Part shown: positions 1-5,090 of the stretch, one piece after another
Layout of the letters: each line of letters opens with the position of its first letter
Position numbering within the stretch: the stretch's first letter is position 1
Assembly (NCBI GenBank): GCA_003242505.1
Contig: QGUP01000108.1
Span: forward strand, 1 to 6,801
DNA length: 6,801 bases
Source: Bacillota bacterium
GTDB lineage: Bacteria; Bacillota; Sulfobacillia; Symbiobacteriales; ZC4RG38
Reading direction: 5' to 3'
Translations under genes and position numbers: made by a program
The notes under the pieces: model-generated
Database searches by the model: none
Seen by the model: the letters and a program-made list of their open reading frames with translations, nothing else
What the model was told of the DNA's origin: nothing

Positions 1-816
1 GCCCGGCTCCGGGAGGGGATCGTGGAGGCTGTACGTGCCCAGACGCAGTCCTGGATCCAGGCTCTCCTGGGGCGGCTGCCGCCACCGGCGAAGGCCCAGC
101 TCGCTCCGCTCCTCACCGATCCGCCCTCTCCGGCGTCAGGAGCCGCTCCGGACCCGGCCGCCCTCGTCCCGCCAGCCCTGACGCCGGACCTGCAGATCCT
201 CTACAACCCGGACCTGAAGTCCGCCCCGGTGATGATTCCCGGGCTCCTGGGGATGGTGGTGATGTTCATCACCACCCTGATGACCGCCATGGGGGTGGCC
301 CGGGAGCGGGAGCACGGCACCCTGGAGCAGCTGGTGGTGACGCCGATCCGCCCCCTGGAGCTGATGCTGGGCAAGATCCTGCCCTACTTCCTCGTGGGGC
401 TTGTTGACTTCGCCCTGGTCTTCGCCGCCGGGGTCTACCTCTTCGACCTGGAGTTTGCCGGCAACCTGCCCCTCTTCCTGGGCCTGAGCCTGCTGCTGGT
501 CTTCACCACCCTGGGGCTGGGGCTGTTGCTCTCCACCGTCGCCCAGAACCAGCAGCAGGCGATGCAGCTGGCCATGATGGTGGTCATGCCCCAGGTGCTG
601 ATCTCGGGGATGATCTTCCCCCTCTCCGCGCTGCCCGCCTGGATCCGGTACATCGCCTACGCCCTGCCCTTCACCCACTACGTGCCCATCGCCCACGGGA
701 TGTTCATCAAGGGCCAGGGGCTGGACCTCCTCGGGCGCCACGCCGCGGTCCTCGCCCTCTACGCGGTGGCGATGGTGGCCCTGGCTTCCGTCCGGTTTCG
801 CAAGCGGCTTGCCTAG
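1..816 (+). CDS. ABC-2 type permease, YbhR-like (5' end outside window)
   Basis: Membrane subunit of an ABC exporter in the cytoplasmic membrane. The frame is open from base 1; the GTG at 22 is only an internal codon, because full-length members have about 370 residues with a first helix and a large external loop before the part seen here, so about 100 N-terminal residues are missing. Visible are the end of the external loop, then about five hydrophobic helices. After the first comes a cytoplasmic coupling segment reading REREHGTLEQLVVTPIRP, the hallmark of ABC2_membrane permeases and very close to YbhR of E. coli as I remember it. Later landmarks are the Gln-rich turn QNQQQA, a hydrophobic SGMIFPL segment, and the polar ALPFTHY region before the last helix; the end is basic (RFRKRLA). 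The TAG stop lies 11 bases before the first ATPase gene, which has a purine-rich ribosome site (GGGGGGAAGG), so all belong to one operon. A paired YbhS-like permease and an HlyD-type adaptor may lie upstream. The substrate is unknown. Confidence 0.9.
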   Translation, partial: ARLREGIVEAVRAQTQSWIQALLGRLPPPAKAQLAPLLTDPPSPASGAAPDPAALVPPALTPDLQILYNPDLKSAPVMIPGLLGMVVMFITTLMTAMGVAREREHGTLEQLVVTPIRPLELMLGKILPYFLVGLVDFALVFAAGVYLFDLEFAGNLPLFLGLSLLLVFTTLGLGLLLSTVAQNQQQAMQLAMMVVMPQVLISGMIFPLSALPAWIRYIAYALPFTHYVPIAHGMFIKGQGLDLLGRHAAVLALYAVAMVALASVRFRKRLA

Positions 817-827
817 GGGGGAAGGCC

Positions 828-1721
828 ATGACGCCGGCGATCTATCTGCAGGGGGTTTCCCGGAGCTTCGGCTCCGTGCGGGCGGTGGAGGGGGTCGACC
901 TGGCGGTCTTCCCCGGGGAGGTGGTGGTCCTTGTAGGGCCGGACGGGGCGGGGAAGACCACCCTGGCCCGGCTGGCCGCCGGGGTGCTGGCGCCCACCGC
1001 CGGGCGGGTGGTCCCCGACCCCCGGGGGCGGGTGGGGTACCTGGCCGCCCGGTTCAGCCTCTACCCGGACCTGACGGTCTGGGAGAACCTGGCCTTCTTC
1101 GGCCGCCTTTACGGCATGGCGACCCGGGACGTGGAGGCGGAGGGGACCCGGCTCCTGGAGTGGGTGGGGCTCCTGCCCTTCCGGGACCGGCTGGCGGGGG
1201 CCCTGTCGGGGGGTATGCGGCAGAAGCTCGCCCTGGCCTGCGTGCTCCTCCACCGGCCGCCGGTCCTGGTCCTCGACGAGCCGACCACCGGGGTCGACCC
1301 GGTGGCCCGGGCGGAGTTCTGGCAGCTCCTGCGGGAGGAGGCCCGGGCGGGCCGGGCGGTGCTGGTGACCACCTCTTACCTGGACGAGGCCGTGGGCTGC
1401 GACCGGGTGGCGCTTCTCCACCGGGGCCGGATCCTGGCCGAGGGAAAGCCGGAGGCCCTCGTCGGCCGGCTGCCGTACCGGATGGCCCGGCTCACCGCGG
1501 CCGGGGACGGCCGGCGGGCCCGGGGCGAGCTGCTGGCCGCGGCGGAGAAGCTCCCCGGCCTCGTCTGGACCCAGCCCCAGGGGACCGGGGTGCGGGTGGC
1601 CCTGGCCCCCGACGCCCCCCTGGCGCCGCCCTCCGGGTATCGCCTGGAGCCGGCGGCGCCGGTCCTGGAAGACGTCTACCTGTGGCTGACGGGCTACGGG
1701 GCGGAGGTGATGGGCCGATGA
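828..1721 (+). CDS. ABC transporter ATPase, YbhF N-terminal-half type (degenerate switch His)
   Basis: Cytoplasmic ATP-binding subunit of 297 residues powering the permease encoded just upstream. Seen: Walker A GPDGAGKT (residues 37-44, Asp where most have Asn), canonical signature LSGGM (126-130), Walker B VLVLDE (146-151), D-loop GVDP (155-158). Two catalytic-site residues are replaced: the Q-loop reads GYLAARF (Ala74 where Gln is expected) and the switch region reads VTTSYLDEA (Ser183 instead of His). The Asp in Walker A and the Ser in the switch also occur in the first half of E. coli YbhF, from memory, so this is a lineage feature and not decay. Residues about 215-297 form a C-terminal extension that matches the linker between the two halves of YbhF. 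The ATG at 828 follows a GGGGGGAAGG ribosome site; the TGA overlaps the start of the second ATPase. The coding sequence is intact. Confidence 0.92.
   Translation: MTPAIYLQGVSRSFGSVRAVEGVDLAVFPGEVVVLVGPDGAGKTTLARLAAGVLAPTAGRVVPDPRGRVGYLAARFSLYPDLTVWENLAFFGRLYGMATRDVEAEGTRLLEWVGLLPFRDRLAGALSGGMRQKLALACVLLHRPPVLVLDEPTTGVDPVARAEFWQLLREEARAGRAVLVTTSYLDEAVGCDRVALLHRGRILAEGKPEALVGRLPYRMARLTAAGDGRRARGELLAAAEKLPGLVWTQPQGTGVRVALAPDAPLAPPSGYRLEPAAPVLEDVYLWLTGYGAEVMGR
1703..1710 (+). promoter_or_regulatory. Ribosome binding site fixing the second ATPase start
   Basis: GGAGGTGA, a full match to the anti-Shine-Dalgarno sequence, ends 7 bases before the ATG at 1718. It lies inside the last codons of the first ATPase. 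It decides the start of the second ATPase at 1718 even though that frame stays open for some 900 bases upstream, where it only shadows the first ATPase. Confidence 0.85.
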
Positions 1722-2476
1722 CCCCCCTGGCCATCGCGACCCGGGACCTCACCCGGCGCTTTGGCGACTTCACCGCGGTGGACCGGGTCTCCCTGGCGGT
1801 GGAGGCGGGGACGGTGATGGGGCTCCTGGGCCCCAACGGAGCAGGGAAGACCACCCTGATCCGGCTCCTCCTCGGCCTCCTCACCCCCACCGCCGGGGAG
1901 GGCCAGGTCCTGGGCCACGACCTGGTCCGGGAGCCGGAGGCGATCCGCCGGAAGTGCGGCTACATGTCCCAGCGGTTCAGCCTCTACGGCGACCTGACGG
2001 TGGCGGAGAACCTCACCTTTTTCGGCCAGGTCTACGGCCTTACCGGCCCGGCCCTGGCGGAGCGGCGGGAGGAGCTCCTCGCCTGGGCGGGGCTGGGGGA
2101 CCTCCGGCACACCCCGGCCGGGCAGCTCCCCGGGGGCCTCAGGCAGCGGCTCGCCTTTGCCTGCGCCATCCTCCACCGGCCGGCCCTCCTCTTCCTGGAC
2201 GAGCCCACCGCCGGGGTGGACCCCGTCTCCCGGCGCCGGTTCTGGGACCGGATCTACAGCCTGGCGGACCAGGGCACCACGGTGCTCGTCACCACCCACT
2301 ACCTCGAGGAGGCGGAGTACTGCGACCGGGTGGGGATCCTGCTATCCGGCCGGCTGGTGGCCACGGGCACCCCGGCCGACCTCCGGCGGGAGTACGGCGA
2401 GGGCGGCGGGCTGGACCGGGTCTTCCTCAACCTGGCCCAGGGCAGGGGAGAACGGGTCCCGGGCAGCGGCGAATAG
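1718..2476 (+). CDS. ABC transporter ATPase, YbhF C-terminal-half type
   Basis: Second ATP-binding subunit, 252 residues, predicted to form a heterodimer with the preceding gene product and drive the YbhR-like permease. Seen: Walker A GPNGAGKT (38-45), Q-loop GYMSQRF with Gln85, signature LPGGL (137-141, Pro where Ser is expected), Walker B LLFLDE (157-162), D-loop GVDP, and the switch His194 in VTTHYLEEAEYCDR. The Pro in the signature and the EAEYCDR stretch match the second half of E. coli YbhF as remembered. The start overlaps the previous stop as ATGA (1718-1721) and has a perfect ribosome site at 1703-1710, so translation is coupled and subunits would be made in near-equal amounts. Short runs such as FSLY-x-DLTV are shared with the first ATPase, consistent with an ancient duplication. 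The end is a short acidic/basic tail with no recognisable domain. The gene is followed by a hairpin at 2504-2529. Confidence 0.92.
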   Translation: MTPLAIATRDLTRRFGDFTAVDRVSLAVEAGTVMGLLGPNGAGKTTLIRLLLGLLTPTAGEGQVLGHDLVREPEAIRRKCGYMSQRFSLYGDLTVAENLTFFGQVYGLTGPALAERREELLAWAGLGDLRHTPAGQLPGGLRQRLAFACAILHRPALLFLDEPTAGVDPVSRRRFWDRIYSLADQGTTVLVTTHYLEEAEYCDRVGILLSGRLVATGTPADLRREYGEGGGLDRVFLNLAQGRGERVPGSGE

Positions 2477-2503
2477 GAAGATGAAAATCAATAAATCAAG
2501 GAA

Positions 2504-2529
2504 GCGGCCCGGGTCGGTGCCCGGGCCGC
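2504..2529. terminator. Shared hairpin terminator between converging operons
   Basis: A perfect 10-bp inverted repeat (GCGGCCCGGG and its complement) around a 6-base loop lies 27 bases after the ABC operon stop and 32 bases beyond the sdpI stop, read leftward. For leftward transcription the stem is followed by an A/T-rich, T-rich stretch (complement of 2480-2500), as expected for an intrinsic terminator. In the rightward direction the following bases contain only scattered Ts (CTGTTGT), so termination there may be weaker. The rest of the 85-base gap shows nothing else of note. Confidence 0.8.
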
Positions 2530-2561
2530 CTGTTGTCGCCTGGCGCGAATGTCGCCTGGGA

Positions 2562-3263
2562 CTAATTGTTTTCGAGCCGCCGCCAGAGGAGGTAGGAGTG
2601 GATGACGGGGATGATGACCATCACCGCCGTCACCGCCATGAAGACCCAGAACCCCCAGGTGCCGGGGAGGAAGGCCGCCGCCAGCATCACCAGGGAGCCG
2701 GCCACCCAGAGCCGGGCCGCAGCCCGGTGGGTGCGGACCCACACCTCCTCGCTGGCCAGGGTCCACGGCGTCCGGATGCCCACGAAGTAGTTGTGCCGGA
2801 CCCGCCCCATGTAGTTGCCCATGAACAGGAAGAGAACCGGAATCGCCAACCGAATGAACAACGACGGGTCGACGGGGTACCCGAGGGCATAGCCGAGAAC
2901 CACCGCCTGGATCAGGGCGAGATAGCCCGGCACCGCCTGCCGCATCAGCCGGTAGAAGTCCCCGAAGTACGCGTAGTTCCGCCGCCGGGGGTCGATGAGG
3001 GGGAGGAAGAGGAGCAAGAGGTACATCCCTGTGGCCAGGGCCGGGACCATCAGGGCCGCGAAGAGGGGAGAGCCCCACCCGTCCACCTCGCCCGCGGCGT
3101 TCCAGTGGATAGGCACCCGGTCCGGGAGCCGCGGGAGCGCCCAGAGGGATATCACCCAGGCGGCGGCCACCAGGAGCAGCCCCGGCCAGTCCCTCCGGAC
3201 TGTCTGCCAGTCGACCCGGTAGGTCCTGTTATCGCTGTTCACGCTGTTGTGGTTCACGGTCAT
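2562..3263 (-). CDS. sdpI: SdpI-family membrane protein (DUF1648 plus SdpI domain)
   Basis: Predicted integral membrane protein of 233 residues with about six helices (near 27-44, 67-90, 111-128, 132-150, 186-200 and 203-225). In Bacillus subtilis SdpI protects the cell from the SdpC killing peptide and, when it binds that peptide, holds the repressor SdpR at the membrane so that sdpRI is expressed. Seen: the DUF1648 motif LPDRVPIHWNAAGEVDGW (46-63) and the SdpI motif GNYMGRVRHNYFVGIRTPW (149-167) followed by WVRTHRAAARLW. The ATG at 3263 lies inside the end of sdpR, a 35-base overlap in another frame; it is supported by AAGGAGG six bases upstream. The first 25 residues are polar and could be cytoplasmic. 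No SdpC-like toxin gene is in the window, so the ligand is unknown. Family assignment is firm; the immunity role is carried over from Bacillus. Confidence 0.88.
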   Translation of the reverse strand: MTVNHNSVNSDNRTYRVDWQTVRRDWPGLLLVAAAWVISLWALPRLPDRVPIHWNAAGEVDGWGSPLFAALMVPALATGMYLLLLFLPLIDPRRRNYAYFGDFYRLMRQAVPGYLALIQAVVLGYALGYPVDPSLFIRLAIPVLFLFMGNYMGRVRHNYFVGIRTPWTLASEEVWVRTHRAAARLWVAGSLVMLAAAFLPGTWGFWVFMAVTAVMVIIPVIHSYLLWRRLENN

Positions 3264-3537
3264 CCCCCTCCTCCTTGTCGAGGAATCCCAGCACCCAGCC
3301 CAGCAAGTCCTCGAAGACCGTCGTGTTCAGCGAGTAGACGATGTGTTGGCCCTGGCGCAGGTCCACCACCAGACCCGCCTGCTTGAGGATGCTCAGGTGG
3401 TGGGAGATGCTGGGCTTGGATATCTGAAAGTGTTCCGCGATCTCCCCGGCGGTCTTGTCCCCGTCCCGCAGCAACCGGAGGATCTCCCGACGGGTTGGGT
3501 CGGCCAGCGCCTTGAAGGTGAGGTTCAGGCCGCGCAC
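3229..3537 (-). CDS. sdpR: ArsR-family repressor SdpR
   Basis: Small DNA-binding repressor of 102 residues. It has a winged helix-turn-helix of ArsR type: ALADPTRREILRLL (10-23) as helix 1, TAGEIAEHF as the first HTH helix, and the recognition helix SKPSISHHLSILKQAGLV (40-57), then the wing (DLRQGQHIVYSLN). It closely resembles B. subtilis SdpR as I recall it (ISKPSISHH, YSLNTTV). There is no cysteine anywhere, so metal sensing as in ArsR/SmtB is not expected; in Bacillus control comes from SdpI sequestering the repressor. The start is the GTG at 3537, preceded by GAGGTGAT five bases upstream. The C-terminal tail after residue 88 is charged (EEGDDREPQQREQR), and its coding sequence overlaps the sdpI start. 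It probably represses its own operon through the inverted repeat at 3551-3574. Confidence 0.93.
   Translation of the reverse strand: MRGLNLTFKALADPTRREILRLLRDGDKTAGEIAEHFQISKPSISHHLSILKQAGLVVDLRQGQHIVYSLNTTVFEDLLGWVLGFLDKEEGDDREPQQREQR
3270..3276 (-). promoter_or_regulatory. Ribosome binding site of sdpI inside sdpR
   Basis: On the minus strand AAGGAGG is separated by six bases (AGGGGG) from the ATG at 3263-3261. It lies within sdpR coding sequence and is the main reason to accept the overlapping start of sdpI instead of a later GTG codon. Confidence 0.75.
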
Positions 3538-3542
3538 GGGGT

Positions 3543-3550
3543 ATCACCTC
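3543..3550 (-). promoter_or_regulatory. Ribosome binding site of sdpR (GTG start)
   Basis: GAGGTGAT on the minus strand, with five bases (ACCCC) before the GTG at 3537-3535. It directly abuts the operator arm at 3551-3557 and supports the GTG start; no in-frame ATG lies nearby. Confidence 0.8.
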
Positions 3551-3574
3551 TTAGACATTTAGAAAACTGTCTAA
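3551..3574. promoter_or_regulatory. Probable SdpR operator (inverted repeat)
   Basis: Perfect 7-bp arms TTAGACA (3551-3557) and TGTCTAA (3568-3574) around an A/T-rich 10-base centre. In a region of about 70 % GC this A/T-rich palindrome stands out. It lies just downstream of the -10 box, over the predicted transcription start, and ends at the sdpR ribosome site, so a bound ArsR-type dimer would block initiation. Assignment to SdpR is inference from position. Confidence 0.7.
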
Positions 3575-3578
3575 CTGT

Positions 3579-3607
3579 AGTATACCGTGCCGCCGGGTAG
3601 AGCGCAA
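3579..3607 (-). promoter_or_regulatory. sigma-A-type promoter of sdpRI
   Basis: On the minus strand a -35 box TTGCGC (3607-3602, first three bases consensus) is separated by exactly 17 bases from the -10 box TATACT (3584-3579, five of six consensus). Transcription would start near 3572, inside the inverted repeat, leaving a short leader of about 35 bases before the GTG of sdpR. Confidence 0.7.
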
Positions 3608-3613
3608 GGGGAC

Positions 3614-3698
3614 GGTGCCGGAGGCACCACTGGGGGCTCGGAGGTGATCCGGGCCCTTGCCGGCGGGTCAGCGGGGACTCGGACCCCCGCCCGGGCCC
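3614..3698. other. Stem-loops downstream of jetD; uncertain terminator
   Basis: The gap between jetD and the sdpR promoter holds a perfect 6-bp stem with a 3-base loop (GGTGCC, GGA, GGCACC; 3614-3628) and a larger imperfect stem (3651-3656 with 3693-3698, then 3662-3667 with 3686-3691). An alternative 6-bp pairing is 3671-3676 with 3685-3690. Neither structure is followed by a T-run in the leftward direction, so intrinsic termination after jetD is doubtful; Rho-dependent termination or read-through into sdpRI are alternatives. High GC makes chance pairing common. Confidence 0.3.
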
Positions 3699-3710
3699 CA
3701 GGTTGGAGGT

Positions 3711-5090
3711 TCAGTGGCAATCCGCGCACCCGCTGGCGGCTGCGCCGCAGCCCTGACCCGCACCCGCGCCGGAGGCCAGGAGGTCGGCGAGGAGGACGTC
3801 CACCAGCCGCTCCTGGTAGGCCGGGCGGCCGGCCGCGGCCATGGCCCGGGCGGTGTCGGCCAGGGGGCCGTCCAGGGCCTCCAGCCAGGCCCGTTCGGCT
3901 GCCGAAAGCGCCTCCGCCGCCCCGGCGCCCGGGAGGCCTGCGGCCCGCCGGTAGTCGTCAGGTCTCATCCGCCAGGGGACGGCCCGGGGGTAGCGCTCCA
4001 GGACCCACCGGGCGATGGTGAGCCCCTGCTGGTCGAAGTCGCCGCTGTAGTAGAGGGTGTACCCGGCCCCGTGGAGGGCGTCCAGAAGCCGCACCGCCGC
4101 CGCGCTGGGAAACCCCGCGGGGCAGACCAGCGGCGGCCGGCGGTGGGCCGGCAGCCGGGCCGCTCCCCGGACCAGATACTCGAAGACCTGGGGGTTTTCC
4201 ACGACAAAGGCAGGGCCTGTCCCGGGGGCAAACCGGAGCCGGCGCACCGCCGCCAGGGGCAGGGGCCAGCCGCCGCCGGCCGCGGCCATCGCGGCCACCA
4301 CCGGATGGTCGGCGCCGTGGAGGTGGGCGGCGAGGACGGTGGAGGAGAGGCTGTCCACCTCCAGCCCCGCCTGGCCCAGGAGCAGGGCGCGGGCCTCGGA
4401 CCGCGCCAGCCCCGGCGGCGGCGGTCCGAACAGCTCCTCGAGGGCGACCAGGAGCAGTGCCCCCGCCGGCCGCCGGGGGTCGAAGGCGTGGGGGTCGCCG
4501 GTGACCCGGGCGGCAAAGACCGCCAGGAGTTCCCCCTCCGCCGGCTCACCAGCCGGCGCCTTCCCCGGGGGGCAGGGCAGTGCGGCCAGGGCCCGGGCCA
4601 CCGCCAGGGCCGCCTCCCGGGCGGTCGCCGGGTCCTCCCGGTAGGCCCGGCGGTACCACCGGGCGCTGGGGCCGTCGCCCTCCAGGCTGGCGGCCCAGTC
4701 CCGGGCCGCCGGGGGAGCGGCGGTCCGGATTGCCGCGAGCTGCTCCTGCCACTGCCGGGCCGCGGCCTCCTCCCGCTGCCGCCGGGTGACCAGGGGACCG
4801 CCGTGGGCCTCCAGCACCTCCAACAGCCCCACCCGGTACCGGCTCTGCCGCAGCCGCTGGTCCAGATCCTGCAGGCGGACCACCACCGGCCCGCCCCGGG
4901 GGTGGAGGGGGACGGCCTTCCAGCCCATGAGGCCGGCCAGGGCCTCCACGGCCTCCGGAGGCAGGTCCACCCGGACGGTGCCTCGGACCCCGTCCAGCCG
5001 CTCCACCCGCTCCCGGGCGGCGGCCAGGAGCGGACCCAGGCCCGCGGCCGCCAGCCGCTCCGCTACCTCCCGGGCCGCCGGGGCGGTCAC
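3711..5090 (-). CDS. JetD-like Toprim nuclease (TIGR02679; DUF3323 + DUF2399) of a Wadjet-type system
   Basis: Predicted nuclease subunit of an SMC-type plasmid-defence complex, 459 residues. In Wadjet the JetABC motor recognises small closed circular DNA by loop extrusion and JetD, with a topoisomerase-VI-like Toprim fold, cuts it. The N-terminal half (about 30-220) fits DUF3323: RGTVRVDLPPEAVEALAGLMGW early, and ARVTGDPHAFDPRRPAGALLLVAL written in parts at about 193-216. The C-terminal half fits DUF2399/Toprim: acidic E298 in FVVENPQVFE, the DxD pair D351/D353 in YYSGDFDQQG (347-356) and E427 in AYQERLVDVLLADL. The metal-binding acidic residues therefore look intact. The start is GTG at 5090, overlapping the jetC stop as GTGA (5087-5090), with GGGGAGG ten bases upstream, so the two are co-translated. 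Oddity: the tail (445-459) holds three cysteines and ends CADCH. Family assignment is from motif recall; the numbering of the Wadjet subtype is not certain. Confidence 0.85.
   Translation of the reverse strand: MTAPAAREVAERLAAAGLGPLLAAARERVERLDGVRGTVRVDLPPEAVEALAGLMGWKAVPLHPRGGPVVVRLQDLDQRLRQSRYRVGLLEVLEAHGGPLVTRRQREEAAARQWQEQLAAIRTAAPPAARDWAASLEGDGPSARWYRRAYREDPATAREAALAVARALAALPCPPGKAPAGEPAEGELLAVFAARVTGDPHAFDPRRPAGALLLVALEELFGPPPPGLARSEARALLLGQAGLEVDSLSSTVLAAHLHGADHPVVAAMAAAGGGWPLPLAAVRRLRFAPGTGPAFVVENPQVFEYLVRGAARLPAHRRPPLVCPAGFPSAAAVRLLDALHGAGYTLYYSGDFDQQGLTIARWVLERYPRAVPWRMRPDDYRRAAGLPGAGAAEALSAAERAWLEALDGPLADTARAMAAAGRPAYQERLVDVLLADLLASGAGAGQGCGAAASGCADCH
5087..5090 (-). other. jetC/jetD stop-start overlap (GTGA)
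   Basis: On the minus strand the jetD GTG start (5090-5088) and the jetC TGA stop (5089-5087) share bases as GTGA. With GGGGAGG at 5107-5101 and GAGGAG at 5098-5093 just upstream, this points to translational coupling of the motor and nuclease subunits. Confidence 0.85.

Noticed and set aside
22..24. GTG as start of the permease gene
   Set aside because: The frame is open to base 1 and the residues before it continue the same external loop; the protein would lack its first helix if it started here.
809..1717. Extended upstream reading frame of the second ATPase
   Set aside because: It overlaps the whole first ATPase and translates to Gly/Pro/Arg-rich low-complexity sequence; the true start is the ATG at 1718 with a perfect ribosome site.
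2534..2559. 10-base direct repeat TGTCGCCTGG (2534-2543 and 2550-2559)
   Set aside because: Only two copies, 16 bases apart, in a short gap; no sign of an array, attachment site or mobile-element edge.
2157..3386. Plus-strand reading frame of about 400 codons across the converging gene ends
   Set aside because: It runs across the terminator hairpin and antisense to sdpI and sdpR, and shows no domain; a GC-bias shadow.
3229..3537. Metal-sensing ArsR/SmtB role for the small regulator
   Set aside because: The protein has no cysteine and lacks the usual metal-site pattern, and it matches SdpR and sits next to sdpI.
3711..3728. Haem c attachment in JetD from the CxxCH end
   Set aside because: A cytoplasmic nuclease without a signal peptide would not meet the cytochrome c maturation machinery; kept only as a Cys-rich tail of unknown meaning.
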